From an uncultured Pseudorhodobacter sp. (lineage in GTDB: Bacteria > Pseudomonadota > Alphaproteobacteria > Rhodobacterales > Rhodobacteraceae), in contig CAMFIX010000174.1 in the NCBI GenBank assembly GCA_945952425.1, positions 1 to 6,573 of the forward strand: 6,573 bases of DNA, in the 5' to 3' direction. Below are positions 1-6,088 of this stretch, piece after piece (positions within the stretch are counted from its first letter, which is position 1; every line of letters begins with the position of its first letter). Under the pieces are notes generated by a model, which searched no databases, was not told where the DNA came from, and worked only from the letters and a program-made list of their open reading frames with translations. Both the position numbers and the translations under genes were made by a program.

Positions 1-2076
1 GTCCAGCACCTGCAAGAGGACGTTGAACACATCCGGATGCGCCTTCTCGACCTCGTCGAACAGCACGACCTGATAGGGCCGCCGCCGCACCGCCTCCGTC
101 AGCACCCCGCCCTCGTCATAGCCGACATAGCCCGGAGGCGCGCCGATCAGGCGGCTGACCGCGTGCTTCTCCATGAACTCGCTCATGTCGATCCGCACCA
201 TCGCGCTGTCGTCGTCGAAGAGGTAAGCGGCCAAAGCCTTGGTCAGCTCGGTCTTGCCGACGCCGGTCGGGCCGAGGAACAGGAAGCTCCCCAAGGGTTT
301 GCCCTCGTCGTTCAGCCCGGCCCGCGCGCGGCGCACGGCGTTCGAGACGGCGGTGACCGCCGCCTTCTGCCCCACGACCCGCCGGCCGATCTCTTCCTCC
401 ATCTTCAGAAGCTTTTCCTTCTCGCCCTCCAGCATCTTGGAGGTCGGGATGCCAGTCCAGCGTTCCACCACTTCGGCGATCTGCTCGGGCCGCACGGCCT
501 CGGCGACCAAGCTTTGGCCCTGGTGGCTTTCGGCCTCGGTCAGCGCCTTTTCCAGCGCGGGGATGCGGCCGTATTGCAGCTCGCCCGCCTTGGCGAAGTT
601 GCCCTCGCGCTTGGCGGCGTCAAGCTCCGCCCGGGCGCGGTCCAGCTGCTCTTTCAGGTCGCGCGCCTTCTCCAAGCTGTCGCGCTCGGCCTGCCAGGTC
701 GCCGTCATCGCGGCGGATTGCTGTTGCAGGTCGGCGAGCTCCTTCTCCAGCTTCACCAGCCGGTCCTTGCTGGCCGCATCGTCTTCCTTCTTCAGCGCCT
801 CGGCCTCGATCTGCAGCTGCAGGATCTGGCGGTCCAAAGCGTCCAGCTCTTCGGGCTTGCTGTCGACCTCCATGCGCAGACGCGAGGCCGCCTCGTCCAC
901 CAGGTCGATGGCCTTGTCGGGCAGGAAACGGTCGGTGATATAGCGGTGCGACAGCGTCGCCGCCGCGACCAAGGCCGCGTCCGCGATCTTCACCCCGTGG
1001 TGCAGCTCGTATTTCTCCTTGATGCCGCGGAGGATGCTGATGGTGTCCTCCACCGTCGGCTCGCTGACCATGACCGGCTGGAACCGCCGCGCCAAAGCCG
1101 CGTCCTTTTCGACATACTTGCGATATTCATCCAGCGTGGTCGCGCCGACGCAATGCAGCTCGCCCCGCGCCAGCGCCGGTTTGATGAGGTTCGCCGCATC
1201 CATCGCGCCATCCGACTTGCCCGCGCCGACCAGCACGTGCATCTCGTCGATGAAGAGGATGATCTCCCCCGCCGCCGCCTCGATCTCCTTCAGGATCGCC
1301 TTCAGCCGCTCTTCGAACTCGCCGCGGTATTTCGAGCCCGCGATCAGCGCGCCCATGTCCAGGGCCATCAGCTTCTTGTTGCGCAAGCTTTCCGGCACAT
1401 CGCCATTGACGATGCGCAGAGCCAGACCCTCGGCAATCGCCGTCTTGCCGACGCCGGGTTCCCCGATCAGCACCGGGTTGTTCTTGGTCCGCCTGCTCAG
1501 CACCTGCATGGTCCGCCGGATCTCGTCATCGCGCCCGATGATCGGGTCGATCTTGCCCTGCTCCGCAGCCTCGGTCAGGTCGCGGGCGTATTTCTTCAAA
1601 GCGTCATAGCCTTCCTCGGCCGAGGCCGTGTCCGCCGTCCGCCCCTTGCGGATGTCGTTGATCGCCGCATTCAGCTTTTGCGCCGTCACCGCACCGGCAT
1701 CCAGCGCCACCTTCGCCGCCGAGGTCACCAGGCAAAGCGCCATAAGCATCCGCTCGACGGGGACAAAGCTGTCGCCCGCCTTCTTGGCCACCTTCTCCGC
1801 CTCGTCCAGCACGCGCGACAGGCCCGGGTCCATGAAGGGCTGCGCATCGCCCGAGACCTTGGGCAGCTTGGCCAGGGCCGCATCCACCGCCTCGACCACG
1901 CGGGCAGGCTCGCCGCCCGACCGGCGGATCAGGTTGGAGGACAGGCCCTGTTCGTCATCCATCAGGGCTTTCAGCAGATGTTCGGGCGCCAGCCGCTGGT
2001 GGCTTTCCCGCATCGCAATCGTCTGCGCCGCTTGCAGAAAGCCGCGCGACCGTTCCGTGAATTTCTCCAAATTCAT
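1..2076 (-). CDS. clpB: ATP-dependent disaggregase chaperone ClpB (3' end outside window)
   Basis: Cytoplasmic AAA+ hexamer that, with DnaK, threads aggregated proteins through its pore after heat or other stress. The visible 692 residues begin MNLEKFTERSRGFLQAAQ and follow the ClpB layout: Clp N-domain (about 1-145), first ATPase domain with Walker A GEPGVGKT (205-212, K211) and Walker B ILFIDE (D277, E278), then a long charged coiled-coil middle domain (about 405-525, many K/E/L/Q). This middle domain separates ClpB from ClpA/ClpC. The second ATPase domain has Walker A GPTGVGKT (602-609, K608) and Walker B VVLFDE (D674, E675). The protein is cut at residue 692; the family is normally about 860-870 residues, so sensor motifs and the C-terminal D2 small domain are missing here only because the window ends. 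The ATG at 2076 is supported by a strong Shine-Dalgarno 6 nt upstream. The frame is intact with no missing catalytic residue. It is divergent from queG. Confidence 0.97.
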   Translation of the reverse strand, partial: MNLEKFTERSRGFLQAAQTIAMRESHQRLAPEHLLKALMDDEQGLSSNLIRRSGGEPARVVEAVDAALAKLPKVSGDAQPFMDPGLSRVLDEAEKVAKKAGDSFVPVERMLMALCLVTSAAKVALDAGAVTAQKLNAAINDIRKGRTADTASAEEGYDALKKYARDLTEAAEQGKIDPIIGRDDEIRRTMQVLSRRTKNNPVLIGEPGVGKTAIAEGLALRIVNGDVPESLRNKKLMALDMGALIAGSKYRGEFEERLKAILKEIEAAAGEIILFIDEMHVLVGAGKSDGAMDAANLIKPALARGELHCVGATTLDEYRKYVEKDAALARRFQPVMVSEPTVEDTISILRGIKEKYELHHGVKIADAALVAAATLSHRYITDRFLPDKAIDLVDEAASRLRMEVDSKPEELDALDRQILQLQIEAEALKKEDDAASKDRLVKLEKELADLQQQSAAMTATWQAERDSLEKARDLKEQLDRARAELDAAKREGNFAKAGELQYGRIPALEKALTEAESHQGQSLVAEAVRPEQIAEVVERWTGIPTSKMLEGEKEKLLKMEEEIGRRVVGQKAAVTAVSNAVRRARAGLNDEGKPLGSFLFLGPTGVGKTELTKALAAYLFDDDSAMVRIDMSEFMEKHAVSRLIGAPPGYVGYDEGGVLTEAVRRRPYQVVLFDEVEKAHPDVFNVLLQVLD

Positions 2077-2082
2077 CGCTCA

Positions 2083-2089
2083 CTCCTTT
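2083..2089 (-). promoter_or_regulatory. clpB ribosome binding site
   Basis: On the minus strand AAAGGAG lies 6 nt before the ATG at 2076. It fixes the clpB start and predicts efficient translation. Confidence 0.8.
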
Positions 2090-2146
2090 AAAGCACCGCG
2101 TGAAGCGCCCAATCTGGCACGCCTCTTCGGCCTCGCCCTCAATCTG

Positions 2147-2170
2147 GGATGGTGCCCCGCCCCCTGCAAG
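2147..2170 (-). promoter_or_regulatory. candidate heat-shock (RpoH/sigma-32) promoter of clpB
   Basis: On the minus strand CTTGCA (2170-2165) is followed after 10 nt by CACCATCC (2154-2147). This resembles the sigma-32 pattern CTTGAA ... CCCCATNT, although the spacer is shorter than usual and the -10 match is partial. clpB is a standard RpoH target, which is why the match was considered. Transcription would start about 65 nt before clpB. It is a weak motif match in GC-rich DNA. Confidence 0.22.
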
Positions 2171-2217
2171 ACCGCCAAAAGGTCGCAGCGCAGAAATTCC
2201 CGTGCTAAACCTCGGGC

Positions 2218-3240
2218 ATGACTCTGAAATCCCGCCTTCATGCCCAGGCGATGGCCGAGGGCTTTTCCGCCATGGGCCTCTGCGCCCCCGATGCGATCCC
2301 CGAGGCTGCCGGGCGGCTGGCGGCCTTTGTCGCCCAAGGCCATCATGGCCAGATGGGCTGGATGGAGGAGCGCATGGCCTGGCGCGGCAACCCCGCCGCC
2401 CTTTGGCCTCAGGCGAAGACGGTCATCATGCTGGCCGAAGTCTATTCCGCCGACCGCAAGCCCACTCCCCCGGATCGCGGCGAGATTTCCATCTATGCCC
2501 AAGGCAAGGATTACCACGACCTGGTAAAGCGGCGGCTGAAGCGGCTGGGTGGGTGGCTGGTGCGCCAGGAACCTTGCGAGATCAAGGTCTTCGTCGATAC
2601 GGCGCCGGTGATGGAAAAGCCTCTGGCCCAGGCGGCGGGCCTCGGCTGGCAGGGCAAGCACACCAACCTTCTGTCCCGAGACCTTGGCAACTGGTTCTTC
2701 CTCGGCGCGATCTTCACCACGCTTGACCTGCCCAAGGACGCGCCAGAGGTCTCCCATTGCGGCAGCTGCACCGCCTGCCTGGACGCCTGCCCGACCCAGG
2801 CCTTTCCCGCGCCTTACCAGCTGGACGCCCGCCGCTGCATCTCCTACCTGACGATCGAGCACAAAGGCCCGGTCGATCCCGCGCTGCGCGAAGGCCTCGG
2901 CAACCGCATCTATGGCTGCGACCTCTGCCTCGCCGCCTGCCCGTGGAACAAGTTCGCCGCCGAGGCGCGCGAGATCGGCTATGCCGCCCGCCACCACGCC
3001 CCCCCGCTGGCCGAGCTCGCCGCCCTGGACGACGCCGCCTTCCGCCAGCGTTTCGCAGGCTCGCCCATCAAGCGCATCGGCCGCGACCGCATGGTGCGCA
3101 ACGTGCTTTATGCCATCGGAAATTCCGGCGACCCCTGCCTCGCGCCCGCGGCCCAGGCGCTGCGGACCGACCCCGATCCCGCCGTCGCCGAAGCCGCCGC
3201 CTGGGCGCTTACCCGGCTAGCCGATCCCGCAAGGCGCTGA
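2218..3240 (+). CDS. queG: epoxyqueuosine reductase QueG
   Basis: Cytoplasmic cobalamin- and iron-sulfur-dependent enzyme that reduces epoxyqueuosine to queuosine at the wobble position 34 of tRNAs with GUN anticodons. The 340 residues show the family layout: an N-terminal cobalamin-binding reductase-like domain (1-175) with YHGxM/W-like GHHGQMGWM (41-49) and VDTAPVMEK (126-134), where D128 matches the conserved catalytic-loop aspartate. Then comes a ferredoxin-like double 4Fe-4S domain with C181-x2-C184-x2-C187-x3-C191-P, C207 in RRCISYLTIEH, and C234-x2-C237-x3-C241-P. The C-terminus (about 286-335) is a HEAT-like helical repeat for tRNA binding. The length is at the short end of the usual range (about 310-380), with all cluster cysteines present. 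No good Shine-Dalgarno precedes the ATG at 2218, but the N-terminus aligns with family expectation and no in-frame upstream start looks better. It is divergent from clpB, and its last 32 bp overlap the end of ohrR. Confidence 0.96.
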   Translation: MTLKSRLHAQAMAEGFSAMGLCAPDAIPEAAGRLAAFVAQGHHGQMGWMEERMAWRGNPAALWPQAKTVIMLAEVYSADRKPTPPDRGEISIYAQGKDYHDLVKRRLKRLGGWLVRQEPCEIKVFVDTAPVMEKPLAQAAGLGWQGKHTNLLSRDLGNWFFLGAIFTTLDLPKDAPEVSHCGSCTACLDACPTQAFPAPYQLDARRCISYLTIEHKGPVDPALREGLGNRIYGCDLCLAACPWNKFAAEAREIGYAARHHAPPLAELAALDDAAFRQRFAGSPIKRIGRDRMVRNVLYAIGNSGDPCLAPAAQALRTDPDPAVAEAAAWALTRLADPARR

Positions 3241-3634
3241 TCTGGTCGCGCAGCGCCGTCAGCTCCTCCACCGCCAGCCCGCAAGCATCGAAGATGCAGC
3301 GCCCGATGCCCGCCGTCTCGGCGCGCAAGGCCTGCCCGCGCGGGCTCAGCGTCACCCTGACCTGCCGCTCGTCCTTGTTATCGCGCGCGCGCGCGAGGAG
3401 CCCCTGCGCTTCCATCCGCTTCAAAAGCGGCGTCAAGGTGTTCGACTCCAGCCCCAAAGCGCGGCCCAGTTCGCCCACCGTGCGGTCGTCGGCCTCCCAC
3501 AGGGCCATCAGCACCAGGAATTGCGGATAGGTCAGGCCAAAGGGCGCAAGCAAAGGCTGATAGACCCGCTGCATCGCGTGGTTCGCGGAATACAGCGCGA
3601 AACAGATCATGTCGGGAAGGGTCAGCTCGGCCAT
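3209..3634 (-). CDS. ohrR: MarR-family organic hydroperoxide sensor/repressor OhrR
   Basis: Dimeric winged-helix repressor that blocks ohr (and its own gene) until a reactive cysteine is oxidised by organic hydroperoxide. The 141 residues carry the OhrR signature rather than that of a generic MarR: C11 in the N-terminal motif MICFALYSA, with Y25 and Y36, which in Xanthomonas OhrR numbering (offset 11) correspond to C22, Y36 and Y47 that hydrogen-bond the sensing thiol. The recognition region is VGELGRALGLESNTLTPLLKRME (split here as VGELGRALGLE, then SNTLTPLLKRME, residues 53-75), and the wing carries DNKDERQVRVTLSPRG (85-100). Two C-terminal cysteines, C113 and C118, suggest the two-cysteine disulfide-switch subclass. 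The start at 3634 has only a weak Shine-Dalgarno. It is divergent from ohr, and its TAA at 3209-3211 lies inside the end of queG. Regulation is very likely autogenous through the operators at 3647-3729. Confidence 0.94.
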   Translation of the reverse strand: MAELTLPDMICFALYSANHAMQRVYQPLLAPFGLTYPQFLVLMALWEADDRTVGELGRALGLESNTLTPLLKRMEAQGLLARARDNKDERQVRVTLSPRGQALRAETAGIGRCIFDACGLAVEELTALRDQISALRDRLAG

Positions 3635-3639
3635 GTCTC

Positions 3640-3668
3640 AGAATAAATCGCGCGCGATCTAATCGCAA
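3640..3668 (-). promoter_or_regulatory. candidate sigma-70 promoter of ohrR
   Basis: On the minus strand TTGCGA (3668-3663) and TATTCT (3645-3640) are separated by exactly 17 nt. The spacer contains the perfect palindrome of operator O1, so bound OhrR would cover the promoter. The -10 ends only 5 nt before the ATG, so if this promoter is used the transcript would start at or next to the start codon (leaderless). An upstream alternative cannot be excluded. Confidence 0.4.
3647..3666. promoter_or_regulatory. putative OhrR operator O1 (ohrR side)
   Basis: The perfect 12-bp palindrome ATCGCGCGCGAT (3647-3658) is followed after CTA by another half-site ATCGC (3662-3666). The arrangement is ATCGC, 2 nt, GCGAT, 3 nt, ATCGC. 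The same half-site sequence and the same 2-nt/3-nt spacing occur in the second cluster at 3703-3729. Its position within the ohrR promoter region fits autorepression. Assignment to OhrR is inferred from location and repetition. Confidence 0.6.
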
Positions 3669-3673
3669 GGGTC

Positions 3674-3702
3674 TTGACCGAATCGACGGAAGGCCCTATT
3701 CA
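3674..3702 (+). promoter_or_regulatory. sigma-70-type promoter of ohr
   Basis: TTGACC (3674-3679, five of six bases of the -35 consensus), then a 17-nt spacer, then TATTCA (3697-3702) as a partial -10. Transcription would start near 3709, inside operator O2, with a leader of about 30 nt before the ohr ATG at 3740. The TTG in the -35 box is in frame with ohr but is not credible as a translation start. Confidence 0.6.
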
Positions 3703-3729
3703 ATCGCTCACGATACAATCGTATGCGAT
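3703..3729. promoter_or_regulatory. putative OhrR operator O2 (ohr side)
   Basis: A 27-bp inverted repeat centred on 3716. It is made of four half-sites: ATCGC, 2 nt, ACGAT, 3 nt (ACA), ATCGT, 2 nt, GCGAT. Ten of twelve arm positions pair. It can also be read as two tandem ATCG-N4-CGAT elements (3703-3714 and 3718-3729), each matching the O1 core pattern. It begins directly after the -10 of the ohr promoter and ends at the ohr ribosome binding site, ideal for blocking transcription initiation. Confidence 0.65.
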
Positions 3730-3733
3730 GGAG
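3730..3733 (+). promoter_or_regulatory. ohr ribosome binding site
   Basis: GGAG lies 6 nt before the ATG at 3740 and decides this start. The in-frame ATG at 3728 overlaps the same GGAG and so lacks its own Shine-Dalgarno. Confidence 0.65.
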
Positions 3734-3739
3734 ATTCAC

Positions 3740-4168
3740 ATGACGGTCGATCCGAAATACTGGACGGAAGCCACTGCCACGGGCGGCGGCCGCAACGGGT
3801 TGTCGAAACTGGCCAATGGCCAGCTGACGGTGACCTTCGCCACGCCGAAAGAGCTCGGCGGTTCGGGCCTGGGCCACAACCCCGAAGAGCTCTTCGCGCT
3901 CGGCTATGCCGCCTGCTACCTCGGCGCGATGCGCTTTGCCGCGCAGTCGGAAAAGCTTGGCACCGTGCCCGACGATGCGACGGTGACCGCCAAGGTCGGC
4001 ATCGGCCCGCGGTCCGAAGGAGGCTTCGGCCTGGCCGTCACGCTGGAGGTCAAGATGCCAGGGCTCGACAAGGCCGTGGCCGAAAAGATCGCCGAGCGCG
4101 GCCATTTCATCTGCCCGTATTCGCATTTCTCGCGCGGCGGGGTCTCGGTCGCCACGGTCGTCGCCTGA
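3740..4168 (+). CDS. ohr: organic hydroperoxide reductase Ohr (OsmC/Ohr family)
   Basis: Cytoplasmic homodimeric peroxidase that reduces fatty-acid and other organic hydroperoxides to alcohols with lipoyl thiols as reductant. From the ATG at 3740 it has 142 residues, the normal Ohr length. The catalytic set is complete: R18 in GGGRNG, E50 and C59 in HNPEELFALGYAACYL (47-61), and the resolving C125 in HFICPYSHFSRGG (122-134). These match the Xylella Ohr residues R19, E51, C61 and C125 within one or two positions. The N-terminal GGGRNG and the short, N-terminally compact form indicate Ohr rather than OsmC. The start was chosen because of the GGAG at 3730-3733; a longer in-frame version would run back through the operator and promoter. 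It is divergent from ohrR, expected to be derepressed by organic hydroperoxides, and followed by a terminator, so it is probably monocistronic. Confidence 0.96.
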   Translation: MTVDPKYWTEATATGGGRNGLSKLANGQLTVTFATPKELGGSGLGHNPEELFALGYAACYLGAMRFAAQSEKLGTVPDDATVTAKVGIGPRSEGGFGLAVTLEVKMPGLDKAVAEKIAERGHFICPYSHFSRGGVSVATVVA

Positions 4169-4186
4169 GTGCGCCTTTGACGAGGG

Positions 4187-4217
4187 AAAAGGGAGCCAAG
4201 CGCCCCCTTTTTCTTTT
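4187..4217 (+). terminator. rho-independent terminator after ohr
   Basis: GGGAGC (4191-4196), loop CAA, then GCGCCC (4200-4205) form a short stem with one A/G mismatch. A run CCTTTTTCTTTT follows (to 4217), and four A residues on the left extend the pairing potential. It begins about 20 nt after the ohr stop and separates ohr from the SDR gene. Confidence 0.6.
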
Positions 4218-4246
4218 GCCGGCGGGCTTGTAGCCTCCCAGGAAAC

Positions 4247-4253
4247 AGGAGGG
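4247..4253 (+). promoter_or_regulatory. SDR gene ribosome binding site
   Basis: AGGAGGG, a near-perfect Shine-Dalgarno, ends 4 nt before the ATG at 4258 and fixes that start. Confidence 0.75.
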
Positions 4254-4257
4254 TTCC

Positions 4258-5022
4258 ATGGGACGGCTGGCAGGCAAGGTGGCGATCATTTCCGGCGGGG
4301 CGACCGGGATCGGCGAGGCTTCGGTGCGGCTTTTCGTGGCCGAGGGCGCCGCGGTCGGCATCATCGACCGCAACGTTCAGGCCGGACAGGCCCTGGCGGC
4401 GGAATTGCAGTCGGCGGGGCACCGGGTGGTCTTTGCCGAGGCCGATGTCAGTCGGCGGGACCAGGTCGAGGCCGCCGTGCAGGCGGTGAAATCCGCGCTC
4501 GGGCCGGTCAACGTGCTCTTCAACCACGCCGGCACCATCGTCATCAAACCCTTCCTGGAGACGACCGAAGAGGACTGGGACCGGCTTTTTGCCATCAATG
4601 TCAAGTCGATGTACCTGGTGACCCATGCCGTCCTGCCGATGATGATCGCGGCCGGACAGGGGGCCATCGTCTGCACCGCCTCGATCTCCGGCTTTTACGC
4701 CACGCCGAACGAGGTGCTTTACGACGCGACCAAGGCGGCCTGCGCGATGTTCTCCAAGGCCATCGCGGTCGAGTTCCGCGAGCGCGGCATCCGCTGCAAC
4801 GCGGTCTGCCCGGGTTTCATCCTGACCCCGCACGGGCGGCGCGAAGTGGCCGATCTCAGCGCGCTCGGCGTCGATGTCTCCGAGGCCGCGATGAAGGCGG
4901 CGCAGGGCCGCTTCGGCCTGCCGGAGGACATCGCGCGGGCGGCGCTGTACCTCGCCTCGGACGATGCGGAATTCGTCAACGGGACCGAGCTTTTCGTCGA
5001 CAACGGCTTCTCGGCGGTCTGA
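4258..5022 (+). CDS. classical short-chain dehydrogenase/reductase (SDR), probably NAD(H)-linked
   Basis: Cytoplasmic Rossmann-fold oxidoreductase acting on an alcohol/ketone pair; the substrate cannot be told from sequence. The 254 residues are the usual length for a classical SDR. Visible motifs are the cofactor loop SGGATGIG (12-19), D37 at the end of strand 2 (GIIDRN, favouring NAD(H) over NADP(H)), D63-V64, the NAG-type motif written N89-H-A-G92, and the full catalytic tetrad N114, S142, Y155 and K159 (YDATK). After the active site come VCPGFILT (about 180-187) and the family-typical C-terminal SDDAEFVNGTELFVDNGFSAV (final 21 residues, read as SDDAEF, VNGTEL, FVDNGFSAV). Family relatives include FabG-like ketoreductases and sugar or steroid dehydrogenases; I cannot choose between them. 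It stands between the ohr terminator and the peroxidase gene, 63 bp from the latter. Neither neighbour reveals its substrate. Confidence 0.9.
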   Translation: MGRLAGKVAIISGGATGIGEASVRLFVAEGAAVGIIDRNVQAGQALAAELQSAGHRVVFAEADVSRRDQVEAAVQAVKSALGPVNVLFNHAGTIVIKPFLETTEEDWDRLFAINVKSMYLVTHAVLPMMIAAGQGAIVCTASISGFYATPNEVLYDATKAACAMFSKAIAVEFRERGIRCNAVCPGFILTPHGRREVADLSALGVDVSEAAMKAAQGRFGLPEDIARAALYLASDDAEFVNGTELFVDNGFSAV

Positions 5023-5053
5023 GCCGTTAGGAGAATGTTTAACGCCTGCCCCT

Positions 5054-5073
5054 AGCTTGGACCTGTCCAAACT
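5054..5073. repeat. 20-bp near-perfect palindrome upstream of the peroxidase gene
   Basis: The core TTGGACCTGTCCAA (5057-5070) is a perfect inverted repeat. AG on the left (5054-5055) and CT on the right (5072-5073) extend it with one mismatched pair. It ends directly against GGGGAA (5074-5079), the likely ribosome binding site of the gene starting at 5086. It could be a repressor operator or an RNA hairpin next to the ribosome site; too few T residues follow for a terminator. The binding factor is unknown. Confidence 0.6.
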
Positions 5074-5085
5074 GGGGAACCGGGC

Positions 5086-6087
5086 ATGCGTTTCGCGATT
5101 CTAGTGCTGAGCCTTTGTCTTTTCAGCCTGACATCGGCCTGGGCCGAGGTCGGCCCCGACGCGCTTGCCCCCTACAAACGCCCGCTGACCGTGCCCTTTC
5201 CGGCCGATGCCCCCTATGACCCGCGCATCGCGACGCTGGGCAAGATGCTTTACTTCGATCCCCGCGTCTCGGGCGGGCAGAATCTCAGCTGCGCCTCCTG
5301 CCACAACCCCTCCTTCGGATGGGAGGCGCCGGCCGCCCGCGCGCTCGGCTCTTCGAACACGCCGCTGGGACGGCACACGCCCACGATCCTCAACGTCGCC
5401 TGGATCGCGCCGCTGTTCTGGGACGGTCGCGCCGCCAACCTGGAGGCGCAGGCCCGCGGGCCGATCACCAACCCGGCCGAGATGAATGCCACGATGGACC
5501 AGGTGATCAAGCGCCTGTCCGGCGTGCCGCAATATGCCGAGGCTTTCGAAAAACTCTTTCCGAACGAGGGGATGACCGAGGGCACGATCCTGCGCTCCAT
5601 CGCGACGTTCGAACGGACGGTGGTCTCGGGCTGGTCGCCCTTCGACCGCTGGGTCGATGGCGATGCCAATGCGGTCTCGTCCACGGCGAAACGCGGGTTC
5701 GAGCTCTTTACCGGCCCAGCGGGCTGTTCCAACTGCCACAGCGGCTGGAATTTCACCGACAACCAGTTCCACGACATCGGCCTGCCCGGCAGCGACCCGG
5801 GGCGCCTCGCGATCGACCCGACGAATCCGATGAACGGCCAGGCCTTCAAGACCCCGGGCCTGCGCAACATCAGCCTGCGCGCGCCCTATATGCACAACGG
5901 CACCTTGCGCGACCTGACCGCCGTGCTGAACCATTACGCCAACGGCGTCGTGCAGCGCCCGACATTGAGTCCGGCCATGGCCCAAATCTCGCTGTCCGAG
6001 GATGACATGAAGGCGATCATCGCCTTCCTCGACACGCTCACCGAAGAGACGAGCGACGTCTCCGCACCCACTTTGCCGGCGAACTGA
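5086..6087 (+). CDS. periplasmic di-heme cytochrome c peroxidase / MauG-family protein
   Basis: Predicted periplasmic c-type di-heme enzyme that most likely reduces hydrogen peroxide with electrons from cytochrome c or another small donor. The 333-residue precursor has a Sec signal peptide (hydrophobic residues 3-16, cleavage after A18-W-A20). Two CxxCH heme sites follow: C69-ASC-H73 in the N-terminal peroxidatic domain and C214-SNC-H218 in the C-terminal electron-transfer domain. FWDGRAANLEAQ (111-122) and NPAEM (129-133) carry W112, Q122 and E132, which match W94, Q104 and E114 of Pseudomonas CcpA at a constant offset of 18. M269 in APYMHNG matches the axial Met of the high-potential heme; MauG has Tyr there, so this looks more like a peroxidase than a cofactor-maturing MauG. 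The equivalent of CcpA H71 is not evident. GGGGAA at 5074-5079 is the probable ribosome site. The next gene starts one base after the stop. Confidence 0.92.
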   Translation: MRFAILVLSLCLFSLTSAWAEVGPDALAPYKRPLTVPFPADAPYDPRIATLGKMLYFDPRVSGGQNLSCASCHNPSFGWEAPAARALGSSNTPLGRHTPTILNVAWIAPLFWDGRAANLEAQARGPITNPAEMNATMDQVIKRLSGVPQYAEAFEKLFPNEGMTEGTILRSIATFERTVVSGWSPFDRWVDGDANAVSSTAKRGFELFTGPAGCSNCHSGWNFTDNQFHDIGLPGSDPGRLAIDPTNPMNGQAFKTPGLRNISLRAPYMHNGTLRDLTAVLNHYANGVVQRPTLSPAMAQISLSEDDMKAIIAFLDTLTEETSDVSAPTLPAN

Positions 6088-6088
6088 C

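Noticed and set aside
37..2091. Very long (684-codon) plus-strand open frame opposite clpB
   Set aside because: It is fully antisense to a well-supported clpB. Its product is Arg/Leu/His/Gln-rich with no recognisable domain, and such frames are expected opposite GC-rich genes with strong third-position bias.
2080..2997. 305-codon minus-strand frame opposite queG
   Set aside because: Low-complexity translation with no family features, lying against all QueG iron-sulfur motifs; a GC-bias shadow.
3670..3679. Short inverted repeat GGTC-TT-GACC overlapping the ohr -35 box
   Set aside because: Four-base arms are expected by chance, and the sequence is unrelated to the ATCG half-sites of the two operators.
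3674..3739. Extended N-terminus of Ohr starting at TTG 3674
   Set aside because: The TTG is part of the -35 hexamer, and the extension would translate the promoter and operator. The GGAG before 3740 and the normal family length support the shorter form.
5035..5055. Six-codon ATG...TAG frame after an AGGAG in the SDR-peroxidase gap
   Set aside because: The Shine-Dalgarno is only 2 nt from the ATG, the frame is tiny and its residues suggest no leader-peptide logic such as repeated codons.
3916..5070. 384-codon minus-strand frame spanning ohr and the SDR gene
   Set aside because: It crosses two intact, well-recognised genes and a terminator on the other strand and has no recognisable domain.
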